A DNA stretch of 64,000 nucleotides from Loigolactobacillus binensis (GCF_005405165.1 NZ_BJDN01000001.1:1-64000); one strand, 5' to 3'; counted from the first letter of the stretch, positions 34,669 through 43,236 are shown. Notes: generated by a model not told the origin, from the letters alone. Program-made: numbers and translations.

Positions 34669-35475
34669 TTAGCGTAGCATGCGGTTGGCGCTCCAGTCCT
34701 GCAGGCGGTAACCCACAAAATGGACTAAATTCATGGCCAATTTGTCGAGGAATTTTACTTGGTAGCGAATTTTTGGTCGTTGCGCCTGGGCGGCTTTAAG
34801 AATGACGGCGGCCACTTCTTGTGCGGTTTGGGTTGCTTGCGTGATCATTTGCGCCTGCTTTTCAGCTAATTGCCGATAGGGCGAGTTTTCTGGCGTAACT
34901 TGTAGTAAATGCTGATTGGTCACTTGGGCCCAATTAGTGGCGGTGATCCCAGGTTCAACGATCACGACGTCAATGCCAAATGGTTTCAATTCCAAACGCA
35001 AAACGTCACTCATGGTTTCTAAGGCATGCTTGGAAATATAATACCAACCGGCTAAGGCGGAGTAACTTTGACCAGCTAGCGAGGAAATATTGATGATCTT
35101 GCCGGCTTTTTGCTGGCGCATTGTTGGAATCGTCAACTGGATCAGGTCCACAATGCCTAGCAAATTAACTTCCAGCTGATTTCTGGCTTCGCTAAGGGGC
35201 ACTTCTTCTAAAGCGCCAAAAGAACCGTAACCGGCAGCGTTGACCAAGACGTCGATTCGGTGATAGTTAGTCAGCACATACTGAATAAAGGCCTGATTGC
35301 TGGCGTGATCGGTAACGTCTAGTGGGTGGGTCACAATACCTGAATTTTTTAATTCAGAATCGTGCTCAATATTACGCGCGCCGCCGATCACAGTGTAGCC
35401 CGCCTGTTGGAAGGTTAGCGCTGCTTGCTTGCCAATACCGGAGGATGCGCCAGTGATAATTGCTATTTTTGTCAT
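34669..35475 (-). CDS. Short-chain dehydrogenase/reductase
   Basis: 268 residues, classical SDR: TGASSGIG, NAAGYGSFGALEE, INISSLAG and YYISKHAL (active-site Tyr/Lys). The C-terminal lid matches the preceding SDR in order and spacing, supporting tandem duplication with divergence. Its promoter (TTGACA-N18-TATAAT on the minus strand, 35553-35524) contains one TetR-type operator and has a perfect one just downstream, so it is very probably the target of the divergent TetR gene at 35591. The substrate is unknown. Confidence 0.85.
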   Translation of the reverse strand: MTKIAIITGASSGIGKQAALTFQQAGYTVIGGARNIEHDSELKNSGIVTHPLDVTDHASNQAFIQYVLTNYHRIDVLVNAAGYGSFGALEEVPLSEARNQLEVNLLGIVDLIQLTIPTMRQQKAGKIINISSLAGQSYSALAGWYYISKHALETMSDVLRLELKPFGIDVVIVEPGITATNWAQVTNQHLLQVTPENSPYRQLAEKQAQMITQATQTAQEVAAVILKAAQAQRPKIRYQVKFLDKLAMNLVHFVGYRLQDWSANRMLR

Positions 35476-35489
35476 TTTGTACTCCTTTT

Positions 35490-35569
35490 AAGAGATAGAA
35501 CTATCTCTTTTAGATTTGCATTTATTATAAGAGATAGCATTATCACTTGTCAATTAGTTAGCGTATAAT
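35490..35569. promoter_or_regulatory. Divergent promoters with two TetR operators
   Basis: Operator 1 (35490-35509): AAGAGATAG-AA-CTATCTCTT, perfect. Operator 2 (35529-35548): AAGAGATAG-CA-TTATCACTT, two mismatches. Leftward promoter: TTGACA (35553-35548), 18 bp, TATAAT (35529-35524). Rightward promoter: TTATCA (35540-35545), 18 bp, TATAAT (35564-35569). Operator 2 fills the leftward spacer and overlaps the rightward -35; operator 1 lies just past the leftward start site. Confidence 0.8.
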
Positions 35570-35590
35570 TATGGGTGAGTGAGGTGCAAA

Positions 35591-36169
35591 ATGAAATTAA
35601 AAAACGAGCAATTACGGCAGAATATTATTCTGGCGACGACAGATTTAATTATTGCGCAAGGTTTCGCTGGCACATCGACCGTTAAGGTGGCTAAACAAGC
35701 AAAAACGGCGCAGTCGAATATTTACCGCTATTTTGAAAACCGGCAAACGCTATTGTTAGCGGTTTTTAAATATCATCAGCAAAAATTGATCGCGGCTTTA
35801 GCGCCGCTACTTGATACTACTGCAGCGCCCTTAGTCCAAATCGATGGTCTGATCAACGCAATGATCCAGTTTAGTTTGACTGATTTTGATACGATGCGGG
35901 TGTTGGCGCTGTTTCGTGATCAACCGAATATGCGCCCATTACTGCCTAAAATCAGTGAAGATACTTTTTTTGCTCAGCTATTTAAGTTAATTAAGCACTA
36001 TCAAGAATTGAAGGTCGTCAAACCGTATTATTCGGAGTTTTTAGCCGCTGGTGTTTTTTCGCTCATTATGAATTATGCGTTGGCAGTGGCTTTAGATGAA
36101 ATACCGGCGCACCAATTGACCCAGCAAGATGTGGTTGCTTTGATCCATGATTTTTTGTTGGTCAAATAG
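35591..36169 (+). CDS. TetR-family regulator (represses divergent SDR)
   Basis: 192 residues. The helix-turn-helix spans STVKVAKQAKTAQSNIYRYFENRQTLL (about 29-55); the rest is a typical helical ligand domain. GAGGTG lies about 4-9 bp before the ATG at 35591; an in-frame GTG four codons upstream is less likely. Two operators in the intergenic region predict repression of its own gene and of the divergent SDR. Followed by a gene remnant, not by a terminator I can see. Confidence 0.87.
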   Translation: MKLKNEQLRQNIILATTDLIIAQGFAGTSTVKVAKQAKTAQSNIYRYFENRQTLLLAVFKYHQQKLIAALAPLLDTTAAPLVQIDGLINAMIQFSLTDFDTMRVLALFRDQPNMRPLLPKISEDTFFAQLFKLIKHYQELKVVKPYYSEFLAAGVFSLIMNYALAVALDEIPAHQLTQQDVVALIHDFLLVK

Positions 36170-36232
36170 TCATTGCGGGATTAAGACGCGTTAAAATTAT
36201 AGCGGACCAGCTAAGGTTTTAGGGTAGGTTAA

Positions 36233-36445
36233 AAAGCTTTTTTAGTTGCAACTGACCCAGTGAGCAAAGCGGTTTAGCGCATTTTTCATCAATTAGCGCT
36301 AACCCCCCACATTAAGCGGCATGCACTGATCGCGGCCGACTTTACGATCGCATTAGTTAATTGCTTGTGGCCAGGTGATTTTGCGGCCGTGACACGCGAA
36401 CGGCAATTTGAATTAACGTTAATGCAACAACAAGAGAATAACTAG
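36233..36445 (+). pseudogene. Remnant of a regulator-like gene, interrupted by a stop
   Basis: One frame reads LVATDPVSKAV, then TAG (36275-36277), then about 55 further codons (RIFHQLALTPHIKRHA ... FELTLMQQQENN) to a stop. The composition is protein-like and the first part looks like the N terminus of a small helix-turn-helix regulator; no start codon with a ribosome site exists. A similar phrase (LATDPAENI, then stop) occurs at 34608-34640. I infer decayed copies of a TetR-type gene; family assignment is weak. The rest of 36170-36545 holds nothing else. Confidence 0.4.
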
Positions 36446-36545
36446 TGCTGGTGCTTTTTAGATGAATAGCTAACAAGTAAGCGCCTATTTTTAGTGGTTA
36501 TTTTCATGATGACCCACAGGCAGCGTATTTGAAAGGTCACTAGTC

Positions 36546-36603
36546 TTGAAACTTTTTGGCGAAACGCGTAGTATTATTCGTATACGAACAGTTCGGATAC
36601 GAA
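36546..36603 (+). promoter_or_regulatory. MarR operon promoter with two tandem operators
   Basis: TTGAAA (36546-36551), 17 bp, TAGTAT (36569-36574). Immediately after come two 12-bp palindromes, TTCGTATACGAA (36577-36588, perfect) and TTCGGATACGAA (36592-36603, one mismatch), offset by 15 bp and covering the likely start site. This is a strong candidate for MarR autorepression. Confidence 0.75.
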
Positions 36604-36620
36604 AGGTTAGGGGATTTACA

Positions 36621-37058
36621 TTGAATAGCGAGGCACAGATCAAGGCGCTTATTCTATCATTACGTTCACTGCGCAAAGAAACGCGGCGTATTTTTTATTA
36701 TCAGGCGGCGAAGCAACAACTAACTGAAACTTGGGTGATTGCTTTAGGTGCATTGACAACAAAAAATCCTAGTTCGTTGGAGGAATTGGCTCACGCTTTA
36801 CGACTTGGCAACAGTACAACATCGGGAATCGTTGACCGGATGGTAACCGAAGGCTTGATCACTAAGGAACGCGATCCGCTGAACAAGCGTAAAATCAATA
36901 TTCGACCAACGGCAAAAGGCCAGCAGAAATACGCCGCCACTTATGCTGACTTTTGGGAAAAACTGGCACCGGTTAGTGAAATAGATGGTGCTGAGTTAAC
37001 TGCGCTTTTGGCGACTCAAACTGAGTTGTTGAAAAAGTTGGCGGGCATCAAACAATGA
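36621..37058 (+). CDS. MarR-family regulator
   Basis: 145 residues, the usual length, with the winged helix from NPSSLEELAHALRLGNSTTSGIVDRMV through LITKERDPLNKRKINIRPT (the wing, with the family's Asp-x-Arg-type basic loop). The start is TTG at 36621, with TAGGGGA 7-13 bp upstream; the 25 in-frame codons to the left cover the promoter and operators and would not be translated. Its end overlaps the MFS exporter start by ATGA, so the two are one operon, probably induced by the exporter's substrates. Confidence 0.87.
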   Translation: MNSEAQIKALILSLRSLRKETRRIFYYQAAKQQLTETWVIALGALTTKNPSSLEELAHALRLGNSTTSGIVDRMVTEGLITKERDPLNKRKINIRPTAKGQQKYAATYADFWEKLAPVSEIDGAELTALLATQTELLKKLAGIKQ

Positions 37059-38473
37059 GTAAGTTAAAAGCAGAAAGTAATCAACGGATCATGTTAGTTT
37101 TGGTTATGGGGACCTTTTTGGCCTACTTAAACCAGACATTGATGAATGTGGCACTACCTAGCATTATGCGCTCCTTCAGTATTTCTGCCGCCCAAGGACA
37201 GTGGTTGTCTAATGGTTATATGTTGGTCAATGGGATCATGGTGCCCTTGACGGCCTATTTAATTCAACGTTTTACGACGCGGCAGCTTTATTTAAGTGCT
37301 ATGGGTGTGTTTGCTTTCGGAACGATCGTAGCTGGGATCGCGCCAACTTATTTTATTTTGATCAGTGGCCGGATGATCCAAGCAGCTGGAGCCGGTGTGA
37401 TCGCACCGTTAATGAACGTGTCGATCATGAATATGTATGCAGCGGATAAACGGGGAACTGCGATGGGCTGGGTTGGCCTAGCGTTAAATTTTGCGCCAGC
37501 ATTAGGACCAACTGTTTCCGGTTATTTAGTCGAACAGTATAATTGGCGTTCCTTGTTTTATATGATCGCGCCGTTGATCATTCTTGATATTATTTTTGCA
37601 ACTTTTATGTTACGGAATTTAGGGGCAACGGCTAAGTTAAAGCTTAATTGGAGTGGTGTGATTCTTTCGAGTATCGGTTTAGGATCACTTTTGTTAGGGT
37701 TCAGCAACGCCGGTAGTGACCCATTGCTGTCTAAAGCAGTGCTGGGTTTTAGCGTTTTCGGAGCCATAATTGTGGCGCTTTTTGTTTACCAACAAGTTCA
37801 CATCAAGGATAAATTACTGAATTTTGCGGTTTTTAAAAATCATAATTTCATTATTGCCGTGATCGTCAATGCCTGTTTGATGATGGCCTTGTATGGTGGG
37901 ATGCTGTTATTACCACTATATATGCAAAATATCATGCATTATAGCGCCGTCTATTCAGGCTTGGCGATGTTGCCCGGTGCGGTGATCATCGCGATCATGT
38001 CGCCGATCAGTGGCCGAATGTATGACCAATGGGGTGCGAAATATTTGTCTTTTAGCGGTATTATCGTGTTATTGATCGGTACGCTGCTGCTTAGCCGCGT
38101 GACGCTGCATTCCAGTTTTACCTTTATTACCACGGCGCAGGCTATTCGTCAGTTAGGATTATCAGTGGTGACCATGCCGATTCAAACGGAAGCCTTCAAC
38201 GCATTGCCGCAAGCGATCATTCCGGATGGCTCAGCGATGTATACGACGATCAGACAGGTGGCAGGGTCATTCGGGACAGCATTATTGATCGGGATCATGA
38301 GTGTGCTGGAGAAAAATAATATTGCCCACTTAATGGGACAGCACAGCTTGAAAGTTGCGACCCAGTTGGGTTCACTGCAGGCCATTAAAAGTACTTATTT
38401 AATCGCCGCAATTTTTGTTTTGGCCAGTTGCCTCATGACTTTGAAATTTAAAAAACGACAACTTTTAAATTAA
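37055..38473 (+). CDS. MFS drug exporter (EmrB/QacA, 14-helix type)
   Basis: 472 residues with about 14 membrane segments. Markers are FLAYLNQTLMNVALPSIMRSF (helix 1 motif D1), the GQWLSNGYMLVNGIMVPLTAYL stretch and the antiporter motif C region ALNFAPALGPTVSGYLVE. It should export hydrophobic drugs in exchange for protons; specificity is unknown. Coupled to the MarR gene by a 4-bp overlap. Ends with a weak terminator before the AlkD-like gene. Confidence 0.87.
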   Translation: MSKLKAESNQRIMLVLVMGTFLAYLNQTLMNVALPSIMRSFSISAAQGQWLSNGYMLVNGIMVPLTAYLIQRFTTRQLYLSAMGVFAFGTIVAGIAPTYFILISGRMIQAAGAGVIAPLMNVSIMNMYAADKRGTAMGWVGLALNFAPALGPTVSGYLVEQYNWRSLFYMIAPLIILDIIFATFMLRNLGATAKLKLNWSGVILSSIGLGSLLLGFSNAGSDPLLSKAVLGFSVFGAIIVALFVYQQVHIKDKLLNFAVFKNHNFIIAVIVNACLMMALYGGMLLLPLYMQNIMHYSAVYSGLAMLPGAVIIAIMSPISGRMYDQWGAKYLSFSGIIVLLIGTLLLSRVTLHSSFTFITTAQAIRQLGLSVVTMPIQTEAFNALPQAIIPDGSAMYTTIRQVAGSFGTALLIGIMSVLEKNNIAHLMGQHSLKVATQLGSLQAIKSTYLIAAIFVLASCLMTLKFKKRQLLN

Positions 38474-38481
38474 ATGATCAC

Positions 38482-38524
38482 AGTAAGTAGCGAAAGGATT
38501 ATACTTTTGTTACTTACTTTTTAT
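38482..38524 (+). terminator. Terminator after the MFS exporter
   Basis: AGTAAGTA pairs with TACTTACT around a 21-nt loop, then TTTTATTTT. Confidence 0.55.
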
Positions 38525-38539
38525 TTTGGGGGAACGATC

Positions 38540-39193
38540 ATGACAGTCGATCAAAAACTTAATTTTGAATTTATTGGTGATCCGGCAGTTGCACCCGCAA
38601 TGGCACGGTATATGAAAAATCGGTTCCTGTTTCTCGGCCTTAAATCACCAGTTAGAAAGGCGCAAAGTAAACCAGTTTTACAGGCTAGTCGCAAAGTTGA
38701 GCTAGTGACGGTCCACGCGTGGATCGCGGCACTATATGCGCGTGCGCCGCGGGAGTATCAGTACTTGGCGCTGGATCTGGCCGAATATAACGTTCGCCGC
38801 TGGCAGTTGGCCGATATCGTCATTTTTAAACAATTCGTGACCCAGAAAAGCTGGTGGGACAGTGTTGATCATTGGGGCACTATTTTCGGTAAATATATTC
38901 AGCGCCATCCTGAACAGAAAGCCGCGATTTTTCAGCTTTTTTACCAAAGTCCTAACTTGTGGGAACGGCGGATCACAATCACGCTGCAACTTAAGGAAAA
39001 AGCGCAGGTGGATACTGATCTGTTGACGCAAGCCATTTTATTCGATCAGTACACCGATGAATTTTTTATTCAAAAGGCGATCGGTTGGGCGCTACGCCAA
39101 TACAGCAAGTTCGCACCAGACTGGGTGCTGCAATTTTTAAACACGTATCAGTTAAGCAACTTGGCGGTGCGCGAAGCTAGTAAATATTTATGA
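38540..39193 (+). CDS. DNA alkylation repair protein (AlkD/AlkC-like HEAT-repeat)
   Basis: 217 residues of helical repeats. FLGLKSPVRKAQ near the start, WDSVDHWG mid-protein and FIQKAIGWALRQYSKFAPDWV followed by REASKYL at the end are hallmarks of the AlkD-type glycosylase family, which removes positively charged alkylated bases. The ATG at 38540 follows GGGGGAACG; the 22 in-frame upstream codons overlap the terminator. It begins a run of three same-strand genes. Confidence 0.87.
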   Translation: MTVDQKLNFEFIGDPAVAPAMARYMKNRFLFLGLKSPVRKAQSKPVLQASRKVELVTVHAWIAALYARAPREYQYLALDLAEYNVRRWQLADIVIFKQFVTQKSWWDSVDHWGTIFGKYIQRHPEQKAAIFQLFYQSPNLWERRITITLQLKEKAQVDTDLLTQAILFDQYTDEFFIQKAIGWALRQYSKFAPDWVLQFLNTYQLSNLAVREASKYL

Positions 39194-39205
39194 TGGAGGA
39201 AAATA

Positions 39206-39655
39206 ATGGATGACAGTAAATTAATAATCAAAAAAACCAGCGAGTTAACTAACTTTGAATTACTGGATATTTTAAAAGCCCGCACAGCAGTATTTGTGGT
39301 TGAACAAAATTGCCCGTATCAAGAGGTCGATGATCAGGACTATACGGCGCTGCACGTTATGTTGAAAGTGCAGGATCAGTTAGCTGCTTACGCTAGAATT
39401 ATTCCGCATCAAGACAATGTTCATATTAGTTTTGGCCGGGTTTTGGTGGTAAAGGCGTTTCGGGGCCAGCAATTAGGCCGTCAGCTGGTGACAGCAACGA
39501 TTGCAGCAACTAAGCGCTATTTTCCTGACCAAGCTATAAAAATTGCTGGACAAAGTTATCTGAAGGCCTTCTACATGTCATTTGGCTTTAAGCCGGTTTC
39601 AGCGGTTTATCTTGAAGATAATATTCCGCATATTGATTTTGTGCTCGCAGCCTAA
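39206..39655 (+). CDS. ElaA-type GNAT acetyltransferase
   Basis: 149 residues. The ElaA hallmark ILKARTAVFVVEQNCPYQEVDDQD is followed by GRVLVVKAFRGQQLGRQLV (acetyl-CoA loop) and GFKPVSAVYLEDNIPHIDF at the end. Substrate unknown. ATGGAGGAAA precedes the ATG, and it begins 12 bp after the AlkD-like gene, so the two are probably cotranscribed. Confidence 0.87.
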   Translation: MDDSKLIIKKTSELTNFELLDILKARTAVFVVEQNCPYQEVDDQDYTALHVMLKVQDQLAAYARIIPHQDNVHISFGRVLVVKAFRGQQLGRQLVTATIAATKRYFPDQAIKIAGQSYLKAFYMSFGFKPVSAVYLEDNIPHIDFVLAA

Positions 39656-39734
39656 AAGCAGCTGTAACGGTTTATCTGATTTGCAGGATTTTCGATCGGG
39701 TAATAAAATTAATTAATGTAAGAAGGGTGATACG

Positions 39735-40319
39735 ATGCAAACAGCAGCGCAAATTTTCGCCGCAATTCAGGCTGATCCACAAAATAAAGCATTCACCGCC
39801 CAAGGGATCCAGCCTTTGTACCACGTGGTTCCGACAGCAGAGATTTTGATCATCAGTCAGGCGCCAAGTCGCAAGGCGCAGGAGTCGATGGTTTTCTGGA
39901 ATGATCCCAGCGGTGACCGGCTACGTGAGTGGATGGGCGTCACGAAGGCGGAATTCTATGATTCCGGTAAGGTTGGTGTCATGCCATTGGATTTTTACTA
40001 TCCCGGTAAAGGTGCCCACGGTGATTTACCACCGCGCAAAGGCTTTGCCGAAAAGTGGCACGAACCGTTATTAGCGTTGATGCCTAAAGTACAATTAACG
40101 TTATTGATCGGGCAATACGCGCAGAAATATTATTTACAGCAAACGCGACAAAAAAACTTGACCGCAACGGTGCACCACTACACGGACTATTTACCGGCTT
40201 ATTTTCCACTGGTTCATCCCTCACCGTTGAATTATGGCTGGTTGCATAAAAATACTTGGTTTACAACAACGGTAGTACCGGCGTTGCAACAAGATGTCCG
40301 CCGAATTTTGCAAAACTGA
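39735..40319 (+). CDS. Uracil-DNA glycosylase-superfamily protein
   Basis: 194 residues. The UDG fold is recognised from ILIISQAPSRKAQE (motif A, normally GQDPY or GEAPG-like), DFYYPGKG, LLIGQYA and LVHPSPLN (motif B, HPSPxN). It fits the small family of UDG-like proteins in Firmicutes that differ from classical Ung in motif A; base excision is likely but not certain. The GAAGGG site 8 bp before the ATG supports the start. It follows ElaA by 79 bp with no clear terminator. Confidence 0.8.
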   Translation: MQTAAQIFAAIQADPQNKAFTAQGIQPLYHVVPTAEILIISQAPSRKAQESMVFWNDPSGDRLREWMGVTKAEFYDSGKVGVMPLDFYYPGKGAHGDLPPRKGFAEKWHEPLLALMPKVQLTLLIGQYAQKYYLQQTRQKNLTATVHHYTDYLPAYFPLVHPSPLNYGWLHKNTWFTTTVVPALQQDVRRILQN

Positions 40320-40329
40320 TTAAGTGAAT

Positions 40330-40380
40330 TAAAAAGCCCGTTAAAGCGTTAGTTAAGGCTAACGGTTTAACGGGCTTTTT
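40330..40380 (+). terminator. Terminator after the UDG-like gene
   Basis: AAAAAGCCCGTTAAA pairs with TTTAACGGGCTTTTT with a further CGTTAG/CTAACG inner stem. Confidence 0.9.
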
Positions 40381-40384
40381 AAAA

Positions 40385-40410
40385 TCAAGCGCGCTTTCTA
40401 GCGCGCTTGA
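40385..40410 (-). terminator. LysR-gene terminator built from the iterated palindrome
   Basis: A perfect 11-bp hairpin, TCAAGCGCGCT - TTCT - AGCGCGCTTGA. On the minus strand TTTTAAAAA follows, so it suits the LysR gene that ends next to it. Confidence 0.75.
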
Positions 40411-41298
40411 TCACTGCTGACGCTGTGCTTTGACAAAATCAACAAATTGCTGAACCGCCGGGGTCAAATAGTGTTGCTTCAACGTTGCCATGTAAAAAAC
40501 CCGTTTCCACTTAGGAAAAGTTAACGGGATGATCCTGATCGGCATGGTTTTCAGACTACTCATATTCGGCACCACCGCAATGCCAAAATTATTTGCGACT
40601 AAGCCAGCCACCGCCTGATCTTCTTCGATCGAGTAGGCACTGTTTGGTTGGCCACCGCATTCAGAAAAAAGGCGTTGCATAACTGGATATAAGCCGCTAC
40701 GTGTCGAAAAAGTGATTTGGTCATAGGGCAAAGTTTCGGTTAACGTGATCGCTTTCTTTTTTGCTAATGGGTGATCTAGTGGCGTGATCACGACTAATTC
40801 TTGTTCAGCAATCGGAAAGTAGTCAATATCGTTTTGATCATCTACTTTGGAGCAGAAGGCAACATCGTATTTTTCTTCACGCAAATTAGCAATAATGTCT
40901 GGAGATAAGCCGGTATCGTTGGAAAACTTAAAGCGAGTGTCGGTTTCCGGATGAGCGGCTAAAAAATTGTGCGCAGTATTAGGCAACCATTTAGTGCTTA
41001 GTGTCCGTAAACCAGCGACCTTGATCAATGTATTACGCTGGGTGCTTTGCTGAATTTCCGCAACCCCGCGATCTAAAATAGCCAGCGCCTGATCGACTTG
41101 TTGGACGAACTGGTGTCCAGCAGGGGTTAGATAGACGTTGCGGCCTTGTTTGGCAAATAATTGAACGTGAACTTCTTGTTCCAGTGAATGAATGGCGTTA
41201 CTCAGGCTAGGTTGTGTAATACTTAACATCTTGGCGGCTTGGGTATAGTTCTCGGTCTCAGCTAATACTGAAAAGTAGCGTAGATGATAGAGATTCAT
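40411..41298 (-). CDS. LysR-family regulator of the shikimate/quinate cluster
   Basis: 295 residues. The N-terminal helix-turn-helix (YTQAAKMLSITQPSLSNAIHSLEQEV) is followed by the periplasmic-binding-type effector domain with the usual FSTRSGLYPVMQ pocket region. It is divergent from the TIM-barrel gene across 160 bp. By analogy with QsuR of corynebacteria, a LysR activator beside quinate/shikimate genes, I infer that it senses an aromatic-pathway intermediate. CTATAGATT-type dyads at 41345-41360 may be its binding site. Confidence 0.87.
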   Translation of the reverse strand: MNLYHLRYFSVLAETENYTQAAKMLSITQPSLSNAIHSLEQEVHVQLFAKQGRNVYLTPAGHQFVQQVDQALAILDRGVAEIQQSTQRNTLIKVAGLRTLSTKWLPNTAHNFLAAHPETDTRFKFSNDTGLSPDIIANLREEKYDVAFCSKVDDQNDIDYFPIAEQELVVITPLDHPLAKKKAITLTETLPYDQITFSTRSGLYPVMQRLFSECGGQPNSAYSIEEDQAVAGLVANNFGIAVVPNMSSLKTMPIRIIPLTFPKWKRVFYMATLKQHYLTPAVQQFVDFVKAQRQQ

Positions 41299-41385
41299 GA
41301 TTAATAGCCTCTTTCTATTCTTTACCTCGCTTAATTATAGCTTTTATCTATAGATTAGTCGATGATTATCAATTAGACGGTTGGT

Positions 41386-41400
41386 TGATTAGCGCTTACA
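41386..41400. promoter_or_regulatory. Possible catabolite-responsive (cre-like) site
   Basis: TGATTAGCGCTTACA has a perfect right half (AGCGCTTACA) of the CcpA consensus TGTAAGCGCTTACA; the left half carries an extra base. It lies 60 bp before the TIM-barrel gene, where glucose repression would be expected. Confidence 0.4.
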
Positions 41401-41458
41401 CTGAGTTTGTAAATTAATTCATGTGAAATTAAAAGCAATCAAATAGGAGGAATTTATA

Positions 41459-42295
41459 ATGGCACAAGCACATCCAATTACGATCAGTTCATGGACTTTA
41501 GGCGATCAATGTACATTTGAACAACGGTGTAAAGCAGCACACGAAGCTGGTTACGATGGTATCGGTTTGCGAGCTGAAACTTATGTTGATGCTTTAAATG
41601 AAGGCTTAACTGACGCTGATATTTTAGCTTTATTGAAGAAATATGAATTACGTTGTACCGAAGTTGAATATATCGTGCAATGGTGTGAAGAACCACGCTC
41701 TTATGAACAAAAATATAAGGAACAAGCTTGCTTCCATATGTGCGACTTGTTCGGTGTTAAACATATCAATACCGGTTTGATGGAAACTTATTCCGTTGAA
41801 AAAACCGCGGAGAAATTAAAGGAATTATGCAGCCGAGCAGGTAATTTGATCATTGCCTTGGAACCAATGCCTTACAGTGGTTTACCTAACTTGGATAAAA
41901 CTTGGAAAGTATTGCAAGCCGCTGACTGTGACAACGCAATGATGCTGTTGGACACTTGGCATTGGGTTCGCGCTAACCAATCTTATGATTTATTGACCAA
42001 GGAGCAAGCCAAGAAAGTGATTTCCATTCAAATCGATGATGCTTACCAACGGCCATATGCAAAAACAATTTTGCGGGACGAATCCATGCATGATCGCTTA
42101 GCCCCTGGTGTTGGTACGGCTGACACCGTTGCCTTCGTTAAAATGATCAAGGCGGCTGGCGTTGATCCTAAAGTTGTCGGTGTTGAAGTGATTTCCGATG
42201 GTTATATGGACAAAGGAATTGATTGGGTCGCTAAATACACTTACGACAACACAGTTAAAGTACTACAAGCAGCATGGCCAGAAATTTTAAAATAA
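41459..42295 (+). CDS. TIM-barrel protein, possible 3-dehydroshikimate dehydratase
   Basis: 278 residues of the sugar-phosphate isomerase/AP-endonuclease-2 fold. The divalent-metal ligands expected for this fold are visible as Glu135 (ALEPMP), Asp165 with His168 (LLDTWHW), Gln191 (ISIQIDD) and Glu243 (GVEVIS), matching AsbF/QsuB-type dehydroshikimate dehydratases in order. Given a divergent LysR, an SDR and two shikimate dehydrogenase paralogues, conversion of 3-dehydroshikimate to protocatechuate is my inference; a sugar or inositol isomerase is the alternative. AGGAGG lies 8 bp before the ATG. Confidence 0.7.
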   Translation: MAQAHPITISSWTLGDQCTFEQRCKAAHEAGYDGIGLRAETYVDALNEGLTDADILALLKKYELRCTEVEYIVQWCEEPRSYEQKYKEQACFHMCDLFGVKHINTGLMETYSVEKTAEKLKELCSRAGNLIIALEPMPYSGLPNLDKTWKVLQAADCDNAMMLLDTWHWVRANQSYDLLTKEQAKKVISIQIDDAYQRPYAKTILRDESMHDRLAPGVGTADTVAFVKMIKAAGVDPKVVGVEVISDGYMDKGIDWVAKYTYDNTVKVLQAAWPEILK

Positions 42296-42322
42296 GTTAT
42301 TAATTCAGGAGGTACTATTTTT

Positions 42323-43162
42323 ATGAGTGATAGTTGGTTAGGTTTAGAAGATAAAGTTGTCGTTGTTACTGGCGCTGTCGGTGGCATGGGCACTAAATTT
42401 ACTGAAGAATACGCAAAACAAGGGGCAAAAATTGCCTTAGTCGATATGATCGCCGATAAAACCGAGGCACGGGCGAAGGAATTACATGCTAAATACAATG
42501 TTGATACCTTAGCCGTTAAATGTAATACAACGGATGAAGCTGAAGTTGATGCGGCCGTTAAAGCAGTTGTCGATCATTTTGGCCGCGTTGATGTATTGGT
42601 CAACACCGCCGCAATTTTACGTTTCTCACCATTGGAGGACCTGCGTTTAGACGAATGGAAAATGGCGTTGAACGTTAACTTGACAGGTTACTTCCTAGTT
42701 TCCCAACGTTTTGGTCAAGTGATGATCAAGCAGCATAAGGGCACAATGGTTCACATTTCAACGATCGCTTCCCGTTTCCCAGAAACTTACAGTGGTGCTT
42801 ATAGTACAACTAAGGCCGGCGTTAACATGTTATCACGGCAGATCGCTGCTGAATGGGGCGAATATGGCGTTCGCAGTAACTGCGTCTTACCATGCTTAGT
42901 TAAAACACCATTATCTGCTGACTTTTATTCCGATCCTAAGGTTGAAGCTGGTCGTAAGAAGTTAACGGCTAGCAAGCGTATCGGGACTTTAGATGACATT
43001 GCGAATACAGTTTTGTATCTATCAAGTGATCGTTCTGATTACACTAATGGTGGCGAAGTCACGGTTGAAGGTGGCTTTGGCATCATGATGGGTGATCAAA
43101 TTCCTAAGCCAGGTGGCCGCCGCGAATATGCAGTTGCGCATCATCAACCAGCTAAGAAATAA
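42323..43162 (+). CDS. Short-chain dehydrogenase (quinate/shikimate cluster)
   Basis: 279 residues. Cofactor motif TGAVGGMG (about 16-23), NTAAI, active-site Ser in HISTIAS, Tyr160 and Lys164 in GAYSTTKAG. It follows the TIM-barrel gene by 27 bp with AGGAGG before the ATG, so the two form one operon ended by a terminator at 43237. The role is probably oxidation or reduction of a cyclitol or aromatic-pathway hydroxyl group; glucose/ribitol-type SDR activity cannot be excluded. Confidence 0.8.
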   Translation: MSDSWLGLEDKVVVVTGAVGGMGTKFTEEYAKQGAKIALVDMIADKTEARAKELHAKYNVDTLAVKCNTTDEAEVDAAVKAVVDHFGRVDVLVNTAAILRFSPLEDLRLDEWKMALNVNLTGYFLVSQRFGQVMIKQHKGTMVHISTIASRFPETYSGAYSTTKAGVNMLSRQIAAEWGEYGVRSNCVLPCLVKTPLSADFYSDPKVEAGRKKLTASKRIGTLDDIANTVLYLSSDRSDYTNGGEVTVEGGFGIMMGDQIPKPGGRREYAVAHHQPAKK

Positions 43163-43236
43163 TCAGTAAAAATAATTACTATTGCGACAACGATCGTCGT
43201 TAGATCCGCAACTTTTACCACGACTAAAGCATTTAG

